DNA of 64,000 bases, taken from contig NZ_LMLA01000001.1 in assembly GCF_001421765.1 (NCBI RefSeq), positions 248,001-312,000 on the forward strand, read 5' to 3'. Positions 8,389 through 18,053 of the stretch are shown here, one piece after another. Position numbers and translations under genes: made by a program. The stretch comes from Sphingomonas sp. Leaf32. Its GTDB lineage: Bacteria; Pseudomonadota; Alphaproteobacteria; Sphingomonadales; Sphingomonadaceae. The notes beneath the pieces were generated by a model. That model did not search any database. It was not told the DNA's origin and saw only the letters and a program-made list of their open reading frames with translations. Numbering within the stretch: position 1 is the stretch's first letter; each line of letters opens with the position of its first letter.

Positions 8389-9651
8389 ATGACCGCCGAA
8401 CCCGTTTCGATTCCGCTCCTCACCGAGCTGGGCCAGTCCGCCCGCACCGCAGCACAGGCGCTGGCGACGACGCCGACCGCCGCCAAGGCCGACGCTTTGC
8501 GCGCGGCCGCCGCCGCGATCCGGGATGACGCGCAAGCGATCCTTGCCGCCAATGCGCGGGACATCGCCTCGGCCGAAGCGAATGGCCTCTCGGGCGCGAT
8601 GCTCGACCGGCTGCGGCTCGATCCTGCCCGGCTGGAGGCGATGGCGGCGGGGGTGGAGGCGGTGGCCGCGCTGCCCGATCCGGTCGGCGACGTGATCGAC
8701 CGCAGCGAACGGCCGAACGGCCTGACCCTGTCGCGCGTGCGCGTGCCGATCGGCGTGATCGGCATCATCTATGAAAGCCGGCCCAACGTTACCGCCGATG
8801 CCGGCGCGCTGGCGGTGATGGCGGGCAATGCCGCGATCCTGCGCGGCGGGAGCGAGGCGATCCACAGCAACCGCGCGATCCACGCCGCGATGGCGCGCGG
8901 GATGGCGAGTGCCGGCCTGCCCGACGGCGCGGTGCAGCTGATCCAGACGACCGATCGCGCGGCGGTCGGCGCGATGCTGACGGCGGAGGGGATGATCGAC
9001 CTGATCGTCCCGCGCGGGGGCAAGAGCCTGGTCGCGCGCGTGCAGGCGGAAGCGCGGGTGCCGGTGCTGGCGCATCTCGACGGCCTCAACCACAGCTATG
9101 TCGACCGCGCCGCCGACCCGGCGATGGCGCAGGCGATCGTGGTCAACGCCAAGCTGCGCCGGACGGGGGTGTGCGGCGCGACCGAGACGCTGCTGATCGA
9201 CCGCGCCTATGCCGATCCGCTGCCGATCCTGTCGGGGCTGATCGCCGCCGGGTGCGAACTGCGCGGCGATGCCGAGGTGCGGGCGCTGCATCCCGACATT
9301 CTCGAAGCGAATGCCGACGACTGGGACACCGAATATCTCGACGCGATCCTGTCGGTGAAGCTGGTCGACGGGGTGGACGCGGCGATCGCGCATATCGCGG
9401 CGCACGGGTCGCACCATACCGATGCGATCATTACCGAAGACGCCGCGACCGCCGAGCATTTCCTGGCGCGGGTCGATTCGGCGATCGTGATGTGGAACGC
9501 CTCCACCCAGTTCGCCGATGGCGGCGAATTCGGGTTGGGCGCGGAGATCGGCATCGCCACCGGACGGCTGCACGCGCGCGGGCCGGTCGCGCTGGAGGGG
9601 CTGACGACGTACAAGTGGATCGTGCGGGGCACGGGACAGACCCGGCCTTGA
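8389..9651 (+). CDS. proA: Glutamate-5-semialdehyde dehydrogenase (gamma-glutamyl phosphate reductase)
   Basis: 420 residues from the ATG at 8389, matching the usual ProA length (about 417); an in-frame ATG at 8350 would add 13 residues not typical of the family. The enzyme reduces gamma-glutamyl phosphate to glutamate semialdehyde in proline synthesis. The aldehyde dehydrogenase nucleophile is Cys262 in [20 protein letters not shown]-like sequence ([10 protein letters not shown]) and the [12 protein letters not shown] segment are ProA signatures. The stop is five bases before nadD, so proA, nadD, rsfS, rlmH and the EnvC-like gene probably form one operon. The proB kinase gene is not in the window. 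Confidence 0.96.
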   Translation: MTAEPVSIPLLTELGQSARTAAQALATTPTAAKADALRAAAAAIRDDAQAILAANARDIASAEANGLSGAMLDRLRLDPARLEAMAAGVEAVAALPDPVGDVIDRSERPNGLTLSRVRVPIGVIGIIYESRPNVTADAGALAVMAGNAAILRGGSEAIHSNRAIHAAMARGMASAGLPDGAVQLIQTTDRAAVGAMLTAEGMIDLIVPRGGKSLVARVQAEARVPVLAHLDGLNHSYVDRAADPAMAQAIVVNAKLRRTGVCGATETLLIDRAYADPLPILSGLIAAGCELRGDAEVRALHPDILEANADDWDTEYLDAILSVKLVDGVDAAIAHIAAHGSHHTDAIITEDAATAEHFLARVDSAIVMWNASTQFADGGEFGLGAEIGIATGRLHARGPVALEGLTTYKWIVRGTGQTRP

Positions 9652-9655
9652 TGGC

Positions 9656-10279
9656 ATGAGCCGCATCGGGCTGCTCGGCGGGTCGTTCAACCCGGCCCAT
9701 CGCGGGCATCGCCGCGTGTCGCTGGCGGCGAAGCGCGCGCTGGCGCTGGACGAGGTATGGTGGCTGGTGTCGCCGGGCAACCCGCTGAAACCCGCCGCCG
9801 GCATGGCGCCGTTGCCTGCGCGGCTGGCCTCGGCGCGGCGGGTCGCGCGTCATGCGCCGATCCGTCCGACCGCGATCGAGCGGCGGCTGGGCACGCGCTA
9901 TACGGTCGATAGCTTGCGCAAGCTGGTGCGGCTGTACCCGCAACATCGCTTCATCTGGCTGATGGGGGCGGACAATCTGGCCGACTTCCACCGCTGGCGG
10001 AACTGGCGCGGGATCGCGCGGACGGTGGCGATTGCGGTGATCGCCCGTCCGGGCTATGAGGGTAAGGCCCTCGCTAGTCCTGCGATGGGTTGGTTGCGGC
10101 GCCATGCGCGGCCCGCAGGCCAGGCGAAACGATGGACGATGTGGAGTTTGCCGGCACTGGTCCGTTTGCGCTTCCGTCCCGATCCGACGTCGGCGACCGC
10201 AATCCGCGCCGCCGATCCCGCCTGGCACCGCCGGATGATCCCGTCCGACCGGTCCGGCGCACAGGCCCCTGAAAGCTGA
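9656..10279 (+). CDS. nadD: Nicotinate-nucleotide adenylyltransferase
   Basis: 207 residues. It transfers AMP from ATP to nicotinate mononucleotide in NAD synthesis. The nucleotidyltransferase N-terminal motif GGSFNPAHRGH contains the (H/T)xGH signature, and the C-terminal ATP site is represented by SATAIRA. Family size is normal. It starts five bases after proA ends, and its stop overlaps the rsfS start as TGATG. The proA-nadD-rsfS-rlmH order is common in alphaproteobacteria. Confidence 0.95.
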   Translation: MSRIGLLGGSFNPAHRGHRRVSLAAKRALALDEVWWLVSPGNPLKPAAGMAPLPARLASARRVARHAPIRPTAIERRLGTRYTVDSLRKLVRLYPQHRFIWLMGADNLADFHRWRNWRGIARTVAIAVIARPGYEGKALASPAMGWLRRHARPAGQAKRWTMWSLPALVRLRFRPDPTSATAIRAADPAWHRRMIPSDRSGAQAPES

Positions 10280-10668
10280 TGACCTTGCCGACCCCTACCG
10301 ACCAGAGCGATGCCATGAACGAGACCGAAGCGCTGCATCGCATGGTGCTGGCCAGCCTCGACGACGACCAGGCGGTCGAGACGGTGTCGATCCCGCTCGC
10401 CGGCAAATCGAGCATCGCTGACTACATGGTGATCGCCAGCGGCCGGTCGAGCCGGCAGGTGGCATCGATGGCGCAGAAGCTGGCCGAGCGGGTGAAGGCC
10501 GAGTTCGGGCGCCCGTCGCGCATCGAAGGACTGCCGACCGCCGACTGGGTGCTGATCGACACCGGCGACGTGATCGTCCACCTGTTCCGCCCCGAGGTTC
10601 GCACCTTCTACAATCTGGAGCGGATGTGGGCGTTCGGCGACACGCTGAACCCGACCGCGCACGCCTGA
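10279..10668 (+). CDS. rsfS: Ribosome silencing factor RsfS
   Basis: 129 residues of the RsfS/Iojap family. It binds ribosomal protein uL14 and blocks 30S-50S joining under nutrient limitation. Visible signatures are SSIADYMVIASGRSSRQV, the EGLPTADWVLIDTGDVIVH core and FYNLERMW. The ATG at 10279 overlaps the nadD stop (TGATG); a second ATG at 10315 would give a 117-residue protein. Translational coupling favours the first. Confidence 0.94.
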   Translation: MTLPTPTDQSDAMNETEALHRMVLASLDDDQAVETVSIPLAGKSSIADYMVIASGRSSRQVASMAQKLAERVKAEFGRPSRIEGLPTADWVLIDTGDVIVHLFRPEVRTFYNLERMWAFGDTLNPTAHA

Positions 10669-10681
10669 ACCGGACACGCCC

Positions 10682-11104
10682 GTGCTGCTGCATATCGTCG
10701 CGCGCGGGCGGATCGGGCGCAGTCCCGAAGGCGAGCTGATCGACCGCTATCTCAAGCGGGTCAGCTGGCCGACGAAGATCACCGAACTGCCCGATACCGG
10801 GGGCAAGGTGCCGCCGGTGGAGCCGGGCACGCGGATCGTGATGCTGGACGAAAAGGGCCGCGACCTGCCGTCGATGGCGTTCGCGACGCAGCTGGGCCGC
10901 TGGCGCGACGACGGCGTGCGCGAGACGCGGTTCCTGCTGGGCGCGGCCGATGGCTTCGACGATGCGCAGCGGGCGCAGGCGGACCTGTTGCTGGCCTTCG
11001 GACGGGCGACCTGGCCGCATCTGATGGCGCGCGCGATGCTGGCCGAACAATTGTGGCGCGCGGCCAGCATCCTGGCCGGCCACCCCTATCACCGCGAAGG
11101 ATGA
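10682..11104 (+). CDS. rlmH: 23S rRNA (pseudouridine1915-N3)-methyltransferase RlmH
   Basis: 140 residues of the SPOUT family, starting with GTG at 10682. It methylates pseudouridine 1915 in helix 69 of 23S rRNA using SAM. Characteristic elements are the N-terminal LLHIVARGRIG, the FLLGAADGF SAM-binding loop, and the C-terminal HLMARAMLAEQLWRAASIL and GHPYHR. It follows rsfS by 13 bases, a conserved pairing of two ribosome-directed genes. The stop overlaps the next start (ATGA). Confidence 0.95.
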   Translation: MLLHIVARGRIGRSPEGELIDRYLKRVSWPTKITELPDTGGKVPPVEPGTRIVMLDEKGRDLPSMAFATQLGRWRDDGVRETRFLLGAADGFDDAQRAQADLLLAFGRATWPHLMARAMLAEQLWRAASILAGHPYHREG

Positions 11105-12255
11105 GGCGCGTCGTCGCCCTGGCCGCCGCGCTGGCCGCACTGGCGGGGGCCGCAGCCTGGGGCAGGGACGATCCGGTCGCCGCCGGGCGCGAACGGCTGT
11201 CGATCGCCCGGCGCGCCGCCACCGAGGCCGCCGTCCGATCCCGGCGGCTGGAACAGGCGGCGCGAGCCGCACGCGCGGGGGCCGAGCGGACGCGGGCGGC
11301 GCAGGCGGCGCTGGCCGGACGCATCGCCGCTGCCGAGGCGGATCGACAGGCGGCGCAGGCACGGGTGGCGCTGGTCGGGGAGTTGCTGAACCGTCGCCGC
11401 GCCGATCTGGCGGCACGGCAGGCACCGGTCGCGCGACTGGTCGGGGCGCTGCAGTCGCTCGCCACGCGGCCGGCATGGCTGGCGGTGGCGCAGCCGGGAT
11501 CGACCGACGATCTGGTCCATGTCCGCGCGGTGCTGGGCACGGTGGTGCCGGTGATGCAGCAACGCACCGCGGCCGTGCGCGCGGGGGTTGCGGATGCCGC
11601 ACGGCTGCGATCGCAGGCCGGGGTCGCGCTGTCGGTGCTGGCGGCCAGCAACGCGCGGCTGGAGGGCGAACGGCTGGCGCTGGCCCGGGCGGAGGCGGCG
11701 CAGCGGCTGCGCTCACGCGAACTGGCACGCGGGGCGATGGTCGAATCGGACCGGGCGATCGCGCTGGGCGAACAGGCGCGCGACATCGTCGACCGGCTGG
11801 AGGAACTGGGCGAGGCACGCGACACCCGCGCCGCGCTGGCCGCGCTGCCCGGGCCGCTGCCCCGCCCCGAAGCGACCACGCCGGCCCTGCCCCCGCCCGC
11901 CTATCGCCTGCCGGTCAAAGGCGCGGTCGCGACCGGGTTCGGTGAGATCAGCAACAGCGGGGTGCGTGCGCGCGGCCTGACGCTCACCGTCGCGCCGGGC
12001 GCGACCGTCGTCGCCCCGGCACCCGGGCGGATCGCGTTCAGCAAGCGGTTTCGCGGCTATCGCCGGATCGTCATCCTCGACCATGGCGATGGCTGGACGA
12101 CGACGATCACCGGCCTTGCCGCCAGCGTCGCCCCGGTCGGCGGCCGGGTCGTCGCCGGCACGCCGATTGGCCGCGCGCCGGGCGGGGACGCGCCACCGGT
12201 CACGATCGAACTGCGTCGGCGCGGCGTACCGGTCGACCTGGCGGCGATGCTGTAA
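11101..12255 (+). CDS. EnvC-like murein hydrolase activator with degenerate M23/LytM domain
   Basis: 384 residues. The ATG at 11101 overlaps the rlmH stop and gives a signal peptide ([19 protein letters not shown]). Residues about 25-240 are Ala/Arg/Glu-rich and predicted coiled coil, as in EnvC. The C-terminal 120 residues follow the LytM fold ([45 protein letters not shown]). The expected zinc ligands are missing: the usual HxxxD segment reads RGLTLTV and the second-HxH region reads ITGL. That matches EnvC, whose non-catalytic LytM domain activates amidases at the division septum. Division amidase activation is therefore inferred. Confidence 0.88.
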   Translation: MRRVVALAAALAALAGAAAWGRDDPVAAGRERLSIARRAATEAAVRSRRLEQAARAARAGAERTRAAQAALAGRIAAAEADRQAAQARVALVGELLNRRRADLAARQAPVARLVGALQSLATRPAWLAVAQPGSTDDLVHVRAVLGTVVPVMQQRTAAVRAGVADAARLRSQAGVALSVLAASNARLEGERLALARAEAAQRLRSRELARGAMVESDRAIALGEQARDIVDRLEELGEARDTRAALAALPGPLPRPEATTPALPPPAYRLPVKGAVATGFGEISNSGVRARGLTLTVAPGATVVAPAPGRIAFSKRFRGYRRIVILDHGDGWTTTITGLAASVAPVGGRVVAGTPIGRAPGGDAPPVTIELRRRGVPVDLAAML

Positions 12256-12325
12256 GAGTCCGTTTGAAAACGCGCCGACGCGTGTTTCGAAACAGCCTCC
12301 AGAGTCTGATCCATCTGCCTGGAAA

Positions 12326-12408
12326 CGTCGCCCCAGCGAAGGCTGGGGCCTCGGGCGGCTCCTGCTGCCCGCTGCAACCGGGAGATCCCAGCTTTCGCTG
12401 GGGTGACG
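12326..12408. repeat. Intergenic inverted repeat, family A (copy A2)
   Basis: Same arrangement as copy A1: the left arm has GCCCCAGCGAAGGCTGGGGC and the right arm GAGATCCCAGCTTTCGCTGG then GTGACG. An outer pair of related arms (GTTTGAAAAC near 12262 and GTTTCAAACG near 12413) extends the symmetry. The segment TGGAAACGTCGCC just before the left arm is shared with copy A3. The 299-base gap between the EnvC-like gene and the chemoreceptor is otherwise empty apart from the receptor's own promoter region. Confidence 0.8.
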
Positions 12409-12554
12409 CCTGTTTCAAACGAAGTGGATCAGGTCCCAGGACGCCGCCGAACCAGCGCCATTCGACCGGGCGCTACCGTCAACGGCCGTGTAACCGTATA
12501 TTATCGGCTTGCGGTCCATATCGTACCGAACAACGGATTCGGAAGGACGGCAAC

Positions 12555-14381
12555 ATGCACTCGATCAACCGGATGGTGCTGGCGGCGATCGCCACGATCG
12601 CGCTGCTGGTGCTGGTGTCCGCCGGTACGAGCATGTGGTCCAACGGGCAGCAGGCAACGGCACGCACGAACATCACCCATGGCTCGGCGCTGCTGCGCAA
12701 CCACATGACCGCCGACATGATGCATGACGCGATCCGGGGCGACGTCCTGTCAGTGCTGCGGGCGGCCTCGACCGGCGACCTGGACCTTGCCGCGAACCGT
12801 CAGGCGCTCACGGAGGATTCGGCGGCGTTGCGCAAGGCGCTGCTGGCCGATGCCGCCTATGCCGATGCGCCGGAGATCGCGGCACAGGCCCTGCGTATCC
12901 AGCCGCTGGTCGACGCCTATATCGGCACCGCCGGGCGGATCGCCGAGGCCGCCGCCACCGATCCGGCCCGCGCCAGCGCGCTGCTGCCCGGCTTCCTGAC
13001 GGCGTTCGAGACGCTGGAGGGCGGCATGAGCACGCTGTCCGACACGATCGAGGCGCATCTGACCGATGTCGGCGAACAGGCGTCGGCCACCGCCAGTCTC
13101 GCCAGCCTGCTGCTGGGCGTGACGACCTTCGCGACCTTTGCGGTCATCCTCGCCATCGGCCTTGCCACCCGCCGCGTCGTGGTGGCGCCGTTGCTGGCAT
13201 TGGTCGATACGCTCAAGCGGATGACGTCGGGCGACATGGCCGTCACCGTCCCCGCCGCCGGACGTCGCGACGAACTGGGGCAACTGGCCGGCGCGACGGA
13301 GGCGCTGCGCGATCAGCTGGTCACGGCCGAGCGGGCCAAGGACGAACAGACGACGCTGATCGTCGACAGCTTCGGCACGGCGCTGGCGCGTCTGGCGGAG
13401 GGCGATCTGGTGTCGCGGGTCGATGCCGACCTGACCGGGCCGTTCGCGGGGATCAAGGCGGACTTCAACGCCGCCGTTGCCGCGTTGCAGGCGACGCTGG
13501 CCACCGTGACCGAGGCAGCGAGCAGCATCAACAACGGCGCCGACGACATCCGCCAAGCGTCCGACGACCTGTCGCAACGCACCGAACAACAGGCCGCCAG
13601 CCTGGAAGAGACGGCGGCAGCGATGGATGAGATCACTTCGACCGTTCGCGAAACCGCCGCCGGCGCGGCACAGGCCAACCGCATCGTCCGCGATGCCCGC
13701 GCCGAGGCCGACCAGTCGGGCGACATCGTCCGCCGCGCGGTGGAGGCGATGCGCGGCATCGAACATGCCTCGGCAGAGATCAGCGACATCATCAGCGTGA
13801 TCGACGGTATCTCGTTCCAGACCAACCTGCTGGCGCTGAATGCCGGCGTGGAGGCCGCGCGCGCGGGCGATGCGGGCAAGGGTTTCGCCGTCGTCGCCAG
13901 CGAGGTGCGCGCGCTGGCCCAGCGATCGGCGGAGGCGGCGAAGGATGTGAAGACCCGCATCGTCGCATCCTCGACCCAGATCGGCACCGGCGTGCAACTG
14001 GTGGGGGAAACCGGGGATGCGCTCGGCCGGATCATCCACCGCATCGGCGAGATCGACGAACTGGTTGCCCATATCGCGGCCTCCGCCGAACGGCAGGCGA
14101 CCGGCCTGCACCAGATCAATACCGCCGTGTCGGAAATGGACGGCATGACGCAACAGAATGCGGCGATGGTCGAGGAAGCGACCGCCGCGGTGCGCAACCT
14201 CGCTTCCGACGCCGACGGCATGACCCGGCAGATTACCAGCTTCCGCCTGGGCGACACCGCGCAGCGCCCCGCCCCGTCCCGCGCTCCGCAGGGCAGGCCG
14301 TCGAGCGTCGTCCCGATGCGCCCGCGCACCGCCGGCAACGCCGCGCTGGCCGTGGTCGAGGACGACTGGTCGGCCTTTTGA
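12555..14381 (+). CDS. Methyl-accepting chemotaxis protein
   Basis: 608 residues from the ATG at 12555 (GGAAGGA just upstream); the frame is open further 5' but that part covers the intergenic repeat. TM1 is near residues 8-30, a helical periplasmic sensor region runs to about 178, TM2 is about 180-207, then come HAMP and a signalling domain. The hairpin tip ([19 protein letters not shown], then [18 protein letters not shown]) lies near residues 417-455. The C-terminus ends DDWSAF, resembling the xWxxF pentapeptide that tethers CheR/CheB in enteric receptors. No other che genes are nearby. The ligand is unknown. Confidence 0.93.
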   Translation: MHSINRMVLAAIATIALLVLVSAGTSMWSNGQQATARTNITHGSALLRNHMTADMMHDAIRGDVLSVLRAASTGDLDLAANRQALTEDSAALRKALLADAAYADAPEIAAQALRIQPLVDAYIGTAGRIAEAAATDPARASALLPGFLTAFETLEGGMSTLSDTIEAHLTDVGEQASATASLASLLLGVTTFATFAVILAIGLATRRVVVAPLLALVDTLKRMTSGDMAVTVPAAGRRDELGQLAGATEALRDQLVTAERAKDEQTTLIVDSFGTALARLAEGDLVSRVDADLTGPFAGIKADFNAAVAALQATLATVTEAASSINNGADDIRQASDDLSQRTEQQAASLEETAAAMDEITSTVRETAAGAAQANRIVRDARAEADQSGDIVRRAVEAMRGIEHASAEISDIISVIDGISFQTNLLALNAGVEAARAGDAGKGFAVVASEVRALAQRSAEAAKDVKTRIVASSTQIGTGVQLVGETGDALGRIIHRIGEIDELVAHIAASAERQATGLHQINTAVSEMDGMTQQNAAMVEEATAAVRNLASDADGMTRQITSFRLGDTAQRPAPSRAPQGRPSSVVPMRPRTAGNAALAVVEDDWSAF

Positions 14382-14572
14382 GGGCAGCCGAGGGCGATCG
14401 TTTCCATTGCGCCCCTCCCCGACAGAGACGGGGGTCGTATCGCCCGCTGAACCGGGTCCCGCTTCGAGCCGATGGTGGAAGCCTGTCCTGTCGCGTGAGA
14501 CAGCGCTTTGATCGCGGCACGTTTTACCGCTAGTGTGACAAACGTACCGCAGTCGAAAGCATCCAAGCGTTT

Positions 14573-15928
14573 ATGCGTAGGTCCCGTTCGTTCTTCCAAG
14601 CCACCGCCATCGTCGGCGCGCTGGCGCTGGTTCCCGTCGCCACCGGCGCGATGGCGCAGGCCGATGCCGGCAGCTTCCGCGAACTCGACAATTTCATGGA
14701 CGTCTATAACCGGGTGAAGGCGAGCTACGTCGACAAGGTCGACGACAAGACGCTGATGGAAGGCGCGATGCGCGGGATGCTCGCCGCGCTCGACCCGCAT
14801 TCCAGCTATCTGGATGCCAAGGATTTCGAAAACCTGCGCATCGCCACGACCGGCAATTATTCGGGCCTGGGCTTGTCGGTCACGATGGAGGACGGCGCGG
14901 TCAAGGTCATCACCCCGACCGAGGATACGCCGGCCGCGCGCGCCGGCATCAAGTCGGGTGACTATATCACCCATGTCGACGGCAAGCTGATCGTCGGCGG
15001 GACGCTGGACGAAGCGGTCGCGCAGATGCGCGGGCCGACGGGATCGAAGGTGTCGCTGACCATCGTGCGTCCGGGCCGCGACAAGCCGATCGAACTGACG
15101 CTGGTGCGCAGCACGATCGTGCAGAAGCCGGTGAAGTGGGAAGTGAAGGACGGCATCGGCGTCATCAACATCAACACCTTCAGCGAGACGACCGGCGCCG
15201 ACACCCGCGCCGCGATCGCCGGGATCGACAAGGCGCTGGGCCACAAGCCCAAGGGCTATATCATCGACCTGCGCGACAATGGCGGCGGCCTGTTGAACCA
15301 GGCGATCGAGGTGTCCGACACCTTCCTGGCACGCGGCGAGATCGTGTCGCAGCGCGGGCGCGACAAGGCCGATACAGAACGCTATTTCGCCGAGGAAATG
15401 GTGCCGGGCGACCTGGCGCAGGGCCTGCCAATCATCGTGCTGACCAATCCGGGTACGGCATCGGCCTCGGAAATCGTCGCCGGCGCGCTGCAGGACCATC
15501 ACCGCGCGATCGTGATGGGCGAACGCAGCTTCGGCAAGGGGTCGGTCCAGTCGATCTTCGACCTGTCGAAGAACACCGCCGTCCGCCTGACCACCGCGCG
15601 CTACCACACGCCGTCGGGCCGGTCGGTGCAGGAAGGGGGCATCGATCCCGACTTGAAGGTGCCGCAAATCTCCGACCCCGATTACAAGAGCCGCCCGGTC
15701 TATCGCGAGGCCGATCTGCGCCGCCACTTGGTCAACGAGGCCGGAGTCGACGACAAGACGCTGACCGAGGATACCAAGGACGATCCGCGCTTCGCCGAAA
15801 GCGCCGAGTCGCTCAAGAAGCGCGGGATCGACGATTTCCAGCTCTATTACGCGTTGCAGACGATGGGCCGGGTCGGGCCGACGACGCGGATGGCGGCGGC
15901 CCCCGTGGCCAAGCCGGCCAAGCGCTGA
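14573..15928 (+). CDS. ctpA: Carboxy-terminal processing protease (S41 family)
   Basis: 451 residues with a signal peptide (MRRSRSFFQATAIVGALAL... GAMAQ). A PDZ domain (about 95-170, GLGLSVTMEDGAVKVI and PAARAGIKSGDYI) is followed by the S41 catalytic core. Ser297 in GTASASE and Lys322 in FGKGSVQ have the 25-residue spacing of the Ser-Lys dyad in this family. It acts in the periplasm, degrading or trimming envelope proteins from their C-termini. It precedes dsbB by four bases, so ctpA-dsbB-coq7 look co-transcribed. Confidence 0.95.
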   Translation: MRRSRSFFQATAIVGALALVPVATGAMAQADAGSFRELDNFMDVYNRVKASYVDKVDDKTLMEGAMRGMLAALDPHSSYLDAKDFENLRIATTGNYSGLGLSVTMEDGAVKVITPTEDTPAARAGIKSGDYITHVDGKLIVGGTLDEAVAQMRGPTGSKVSLTIVRPGRDKPIELTLVRSTIVQKPVKWEVKDGIGVININTFSETTGADTRAAIAGIDKALGHKPKGYIIDLRDNGGGLLNQAIEVSDTFLARGEIVSQRGRDKADTERYFAEEMVPGDLAQGLPIIVLTNPGTASASEIVAGALQDHHRAIVMGERSFGKGSVQSIFDLSKNTAVRLTTARYHTPSGRSVQEGGIDPDLKVPQISDPDYKSRPVYREADLRRHLVNEAGVDDKTLTEDTKDDPRFAESAESLKKRGIDDFQLYYALQTMGRVGPTTRMAAAPVAKPAKR

Positions 15929-15932
15929 CGCC

Positions 15933-16412
15933 ATGCGGGCCAACGACCTGCCGCTGGCGCGCTGGATCGCGCTGCTCCTGCCGCTGACGCTGATCGGCGG
16001 TGCGCTGGCGTCGCAATATCTGGGCGGGCTGTATCCGTGCGAGATGTGCCATTGGCAGCGCTGGCCGCATTATGCCGCCATTGCGCTGGCCGCGCTGTCG
16101 TTCGTCGTGCCGCGTACGTCGGGCAAGCGGGTGCTGATCGTGCTGGCCGGGATCGCGATCCTCGTCAGCGGGCTGATCGGCGTGTTCCATGCCGGGGTCG
16201 AATATCATTGGTGGCAGGGGGTGACCGCCTGCGCCAACACGCTCCATGCCAGTGGCGGCGACCTGCTGGCGGCGATCGTGGCGCAGCCGGTGGTGCGCTG
16301 CGACGTGCCGCAATGGACGTTCCTCGGGATTTCGTTGGCCGGGTTCAATGCGATCCTTTCGATCGGTGGCGCGTTGGCGGTACTGGTTCTGGCGACACGG
16401 AGGCGGACATGA
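15933..16412 (+). CDS. dsbB: Disulfide bond formation protein B (DsbB family)
   Basis: 159 residues with four predicted membrane helices. The first periplasmic loop carries the redox pair CEMC in YPCEMCHWQRWPHYAA; the second loop has Cys residues at TACANT and VRCDVPQW. DsbB passes electrons from DsbA to ubiquinone. It overlaps the coq7 start (ATGA), and the pairing with a ubiquinone-synthesis gene fits its quinone dependence. The second Cys pair is spaced more widely than in E. coli DsbB, as is usual in alphaproteobacteria. Confidence 0.93.
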   Translation: MRANDLPLARWIALLLPLTLIGGALASQYLGGLYPCEMCHWQRWPHYAAIALAALSFVVPRTSGKRVLIVLAGIAILVSGLIGVFHAGVEYHWWQGVTACANTLHASGGDLLAAIVAQPVVRCDVPQWTFLGISLAGFNAILSIGGALAVLVLATRRRT

Positions 16413-16948
16413 GCAAGTGGCGACCCGGCGATCGGCGGCCCGGCGGCCTGGAATCGATGATCCGTGTCGATCAGGCGGGCGAATATGGCGCGACCCGCAT
16501 CTATGCCGGGCAGCTGGCGGTGATGGGCGACCGCAGCCCGATGTCGGCCGCGATCCAGGGCATGGCATTGCAGGAGGCGGAACACCGCGCCTATTTCGAC
16601 GCGCTGATCGCCGAACGGGGCGTGCGCCCGACTCTGATCCAGCCGTTCTGGGACGTGGCCGGCTTCGCGCTGGGCGCGGTGACGGCGGCGATCGGGCCGG
16701 AGGCGGCGATGGCCTGCACCGCTGCGGTCGAAACCGAAATCGACAAACATTATGAAGATCAGCTCGCCGAGCTGGGCGACGATCATCCAGCGTTAAGCGA
16801 CGCGATCGCAAGGTTCCAGGCCGAGGAACTGGAGCATAAGGAAGCGGCGTTGGCGCATGGTGCCGAACGGGCACCCGCCTATCCGTTGCTGTCGGCGGCG
16901 ATCCGCGCGGGATGTCGCGTCGCCATCGAAGTTTCGAAACGTATTTGA
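16409..16948 (+). CDS. coq7: Demethoxyubiquinone hydroxylase, COQ7/CatA type
   Basis: 179 residues. The di-iron carboxylate enzyme catalyses the penultimate hydroxylation in ubiquinone synthesis. Iron ligands are recognisable as paired motifs: VDQAGEYGA (Glu), QEAEHRAYF (ExxH), VETEIDKHYEDQL and AEELEHKEAAL (ExxH). The ATG overlaps the dsbB stop. Many gammaproteobacteria use UbiF here; the COQ7 form is the norm in alphaproteobacteria. Confidence 0.95.
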   Translation: MSKWRPGDRRPGGLESMIRVDQAGEYGATRIYAGQLAVMGDRSPMSAAIQGMALQEAEHRAYFDALIAERGVRPTLIQPFWDVAGFALGAVTAAIGPEAAMACTAAVETEIDKHYEDQLAELGDDHPALSDAIARFQAEELEHKEAALAHGAERAPAYPLLSAAIRAGCRVAIEVSKRI

Positions 16949-16980
16949 CCGACCGGGCGTTACCCCGGCAGGAGGACCTG

Positions 16981-17379
16981 ATGACCCGCTTTCTTCTGGC
17001 CGGTGCCGCCGTTTTCGCCGCCTTCACCCTGCCCGTCGCCCCTGCCGCCGCGCAGGTGCAGAATGGGACGCTGGTGATCTACGGCAACGACAAATGCCCG
17101 ACCAATGCGAGCGGCGAGGAAATCGTCGTCTGCGTCCGCCGCAGCGAACGCGAACGCTTCCGCATTCCCAAGGAACTGCGCGACGGCGAACCGACCCGCG
17201 ACGGCGAAAGCTGGGCGACGCGGGTCGAGGACAACCTGAATGTCGGCGGCAGCGGGACCGGTAGCTGCTCGACTGCCGGCGTGGGCGGGCAGACCGGCTG
17301 CTTCATCCAGCGCGCGAATGCGGCGCGGGCGGAACGGCGGGCGCGGCAACAAGCGGAATCGAGCGTTCCGCTGCCCTGA
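16981..17379 (+). CDS. Secreted small protein of unknown function
   Basis: 132 residues. CAGGAGG at 16969-16975 precedes the ATG at 16981, which opens a signal peptide (MTRFLLAGAAVFAAFTLP ... AAAQ). The mature part has four cysteines (KCPTN, VVCVRR, GSCST, TGCFI), so two disulfides are possible in the periplasm. The C-terminus is Ala/Arg/Gln-rich. It lies 32 bases after coq7 and may be the last gene of the ctpA-dsbB-coq7 operon, where DsbB-driven oxidation would be relevant. I do not recognise a named family. Confidence 0.75.
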   Translation: MTRFLLAGAAVFAAFTLPVAPAAAQVQNGTLVIYGNDKCPTNASGEEIVVCVRRSERERFRIPKELRDGEPTRDGESWATRVEDNLNVGGSGTGSCSTAGVGGQTGCFIQRANAARAERRARQQAESSVPLP

Positions 17380-17402
17380 CGCCCCCGGCAAGGGGTTACG
17401 GG

Positions 17403-17963
17403 ATGGACATGCCGCCGACGCCGCCCGCCCATGTGCAGGTCGTGACGCAGCAGTTGCTCGACTGCGGCATCCGCAGAGGCGACTTTACGATCAAGGGTCG
17501 GGGACAGGCTGCCACGATCCTGTTCAAGCGGCTCGACGCGACGCCCGACCGACTCGACTGCATCCGTGCGGCGGTCGGCCCGGCGATGGTCGAGTTCGAA
17601 AGCGCGGCGCTGGAGCAGGCATATGAGGAGCGTCTGTTCGAAGCAGCACGGCCGGCGATGCTGGCCCATGCCAAAGCCGAACTCGAAAAACATGGCGCCC
17701 TGAAGAACTTTCCCGAGCGATCGGCCTACGCGTCCGATGCGCTGTTCGCCGAGGCGCTGGAGCGGCATTGCGGCCTGAGGCCTGGCGCCTTCTTTGCGAA
17801 CAGCCAGGGAGGATTGATCGTGCAGCCGGCGCTCCCGTTGCTGGAGGGAGGGTCGGACCCGAAATTGTCCTGCCTGATGTCGGCGGTCATGTACGTCACC
17901 GCCAAGGGTGAGGGTTTCAGTTTCGGCGTGATCGGTAACGAGGCCGAGACGCCAGAGCGATGA
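17403..17963 (+). CDS. Hypothetical protein, 186 residues
   Basis: A protein with no recognisable domain. It has three cysteines in the first 120 residues, a helical central part (ALEQAYEERLFEAARPAMLAHAKAELEKHG) and a more beta-like C-terminus. No signal peptide or membrane segment is apparent. The start at 17403 is the only in-frame ATG near the beginning and lacks a strong Shine-Dalgarno sequence. It lies 23 bases after the secreted cysteine protein, on the same strand, and ends before the convergent hom gene. Coding is supported by continuous alphaproteobacterial codon bias and the lack of overlap. Confidence 0.65.
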   Translation: MDMPPTPPAHVQVVTQQLLDCGIRRGDFTIKGRGQAATILFKRLDATPDRLDCIRAAVGPAMVEFESAALEQAYEERLFEAARPAMLAHAKAELEKHGALKNFPERSAYASDALFAEALERHCGLRPGAFFANSQGGLIVQPALPLLEGGSDPKLSCLMSAVMYVTAKGEGFSFGVIGNEAETPER

Positions 17964-18053
17964 TCCGTTGACGCCGTGCCGTCCTCCACGGCGGAGGTAC
18001 GGCGATGCGTTGGTTGGTGACGGGCCGTTGGACACCCCGCCCGCAACACGAGC

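Noticed and set aside
13313-15943. An 876-codon minus-strand frame across the chemoreceptor and ctpA
   Set aside because: It crosses two complete plus-strand genes and the gap between them, with no start signal or domain content.
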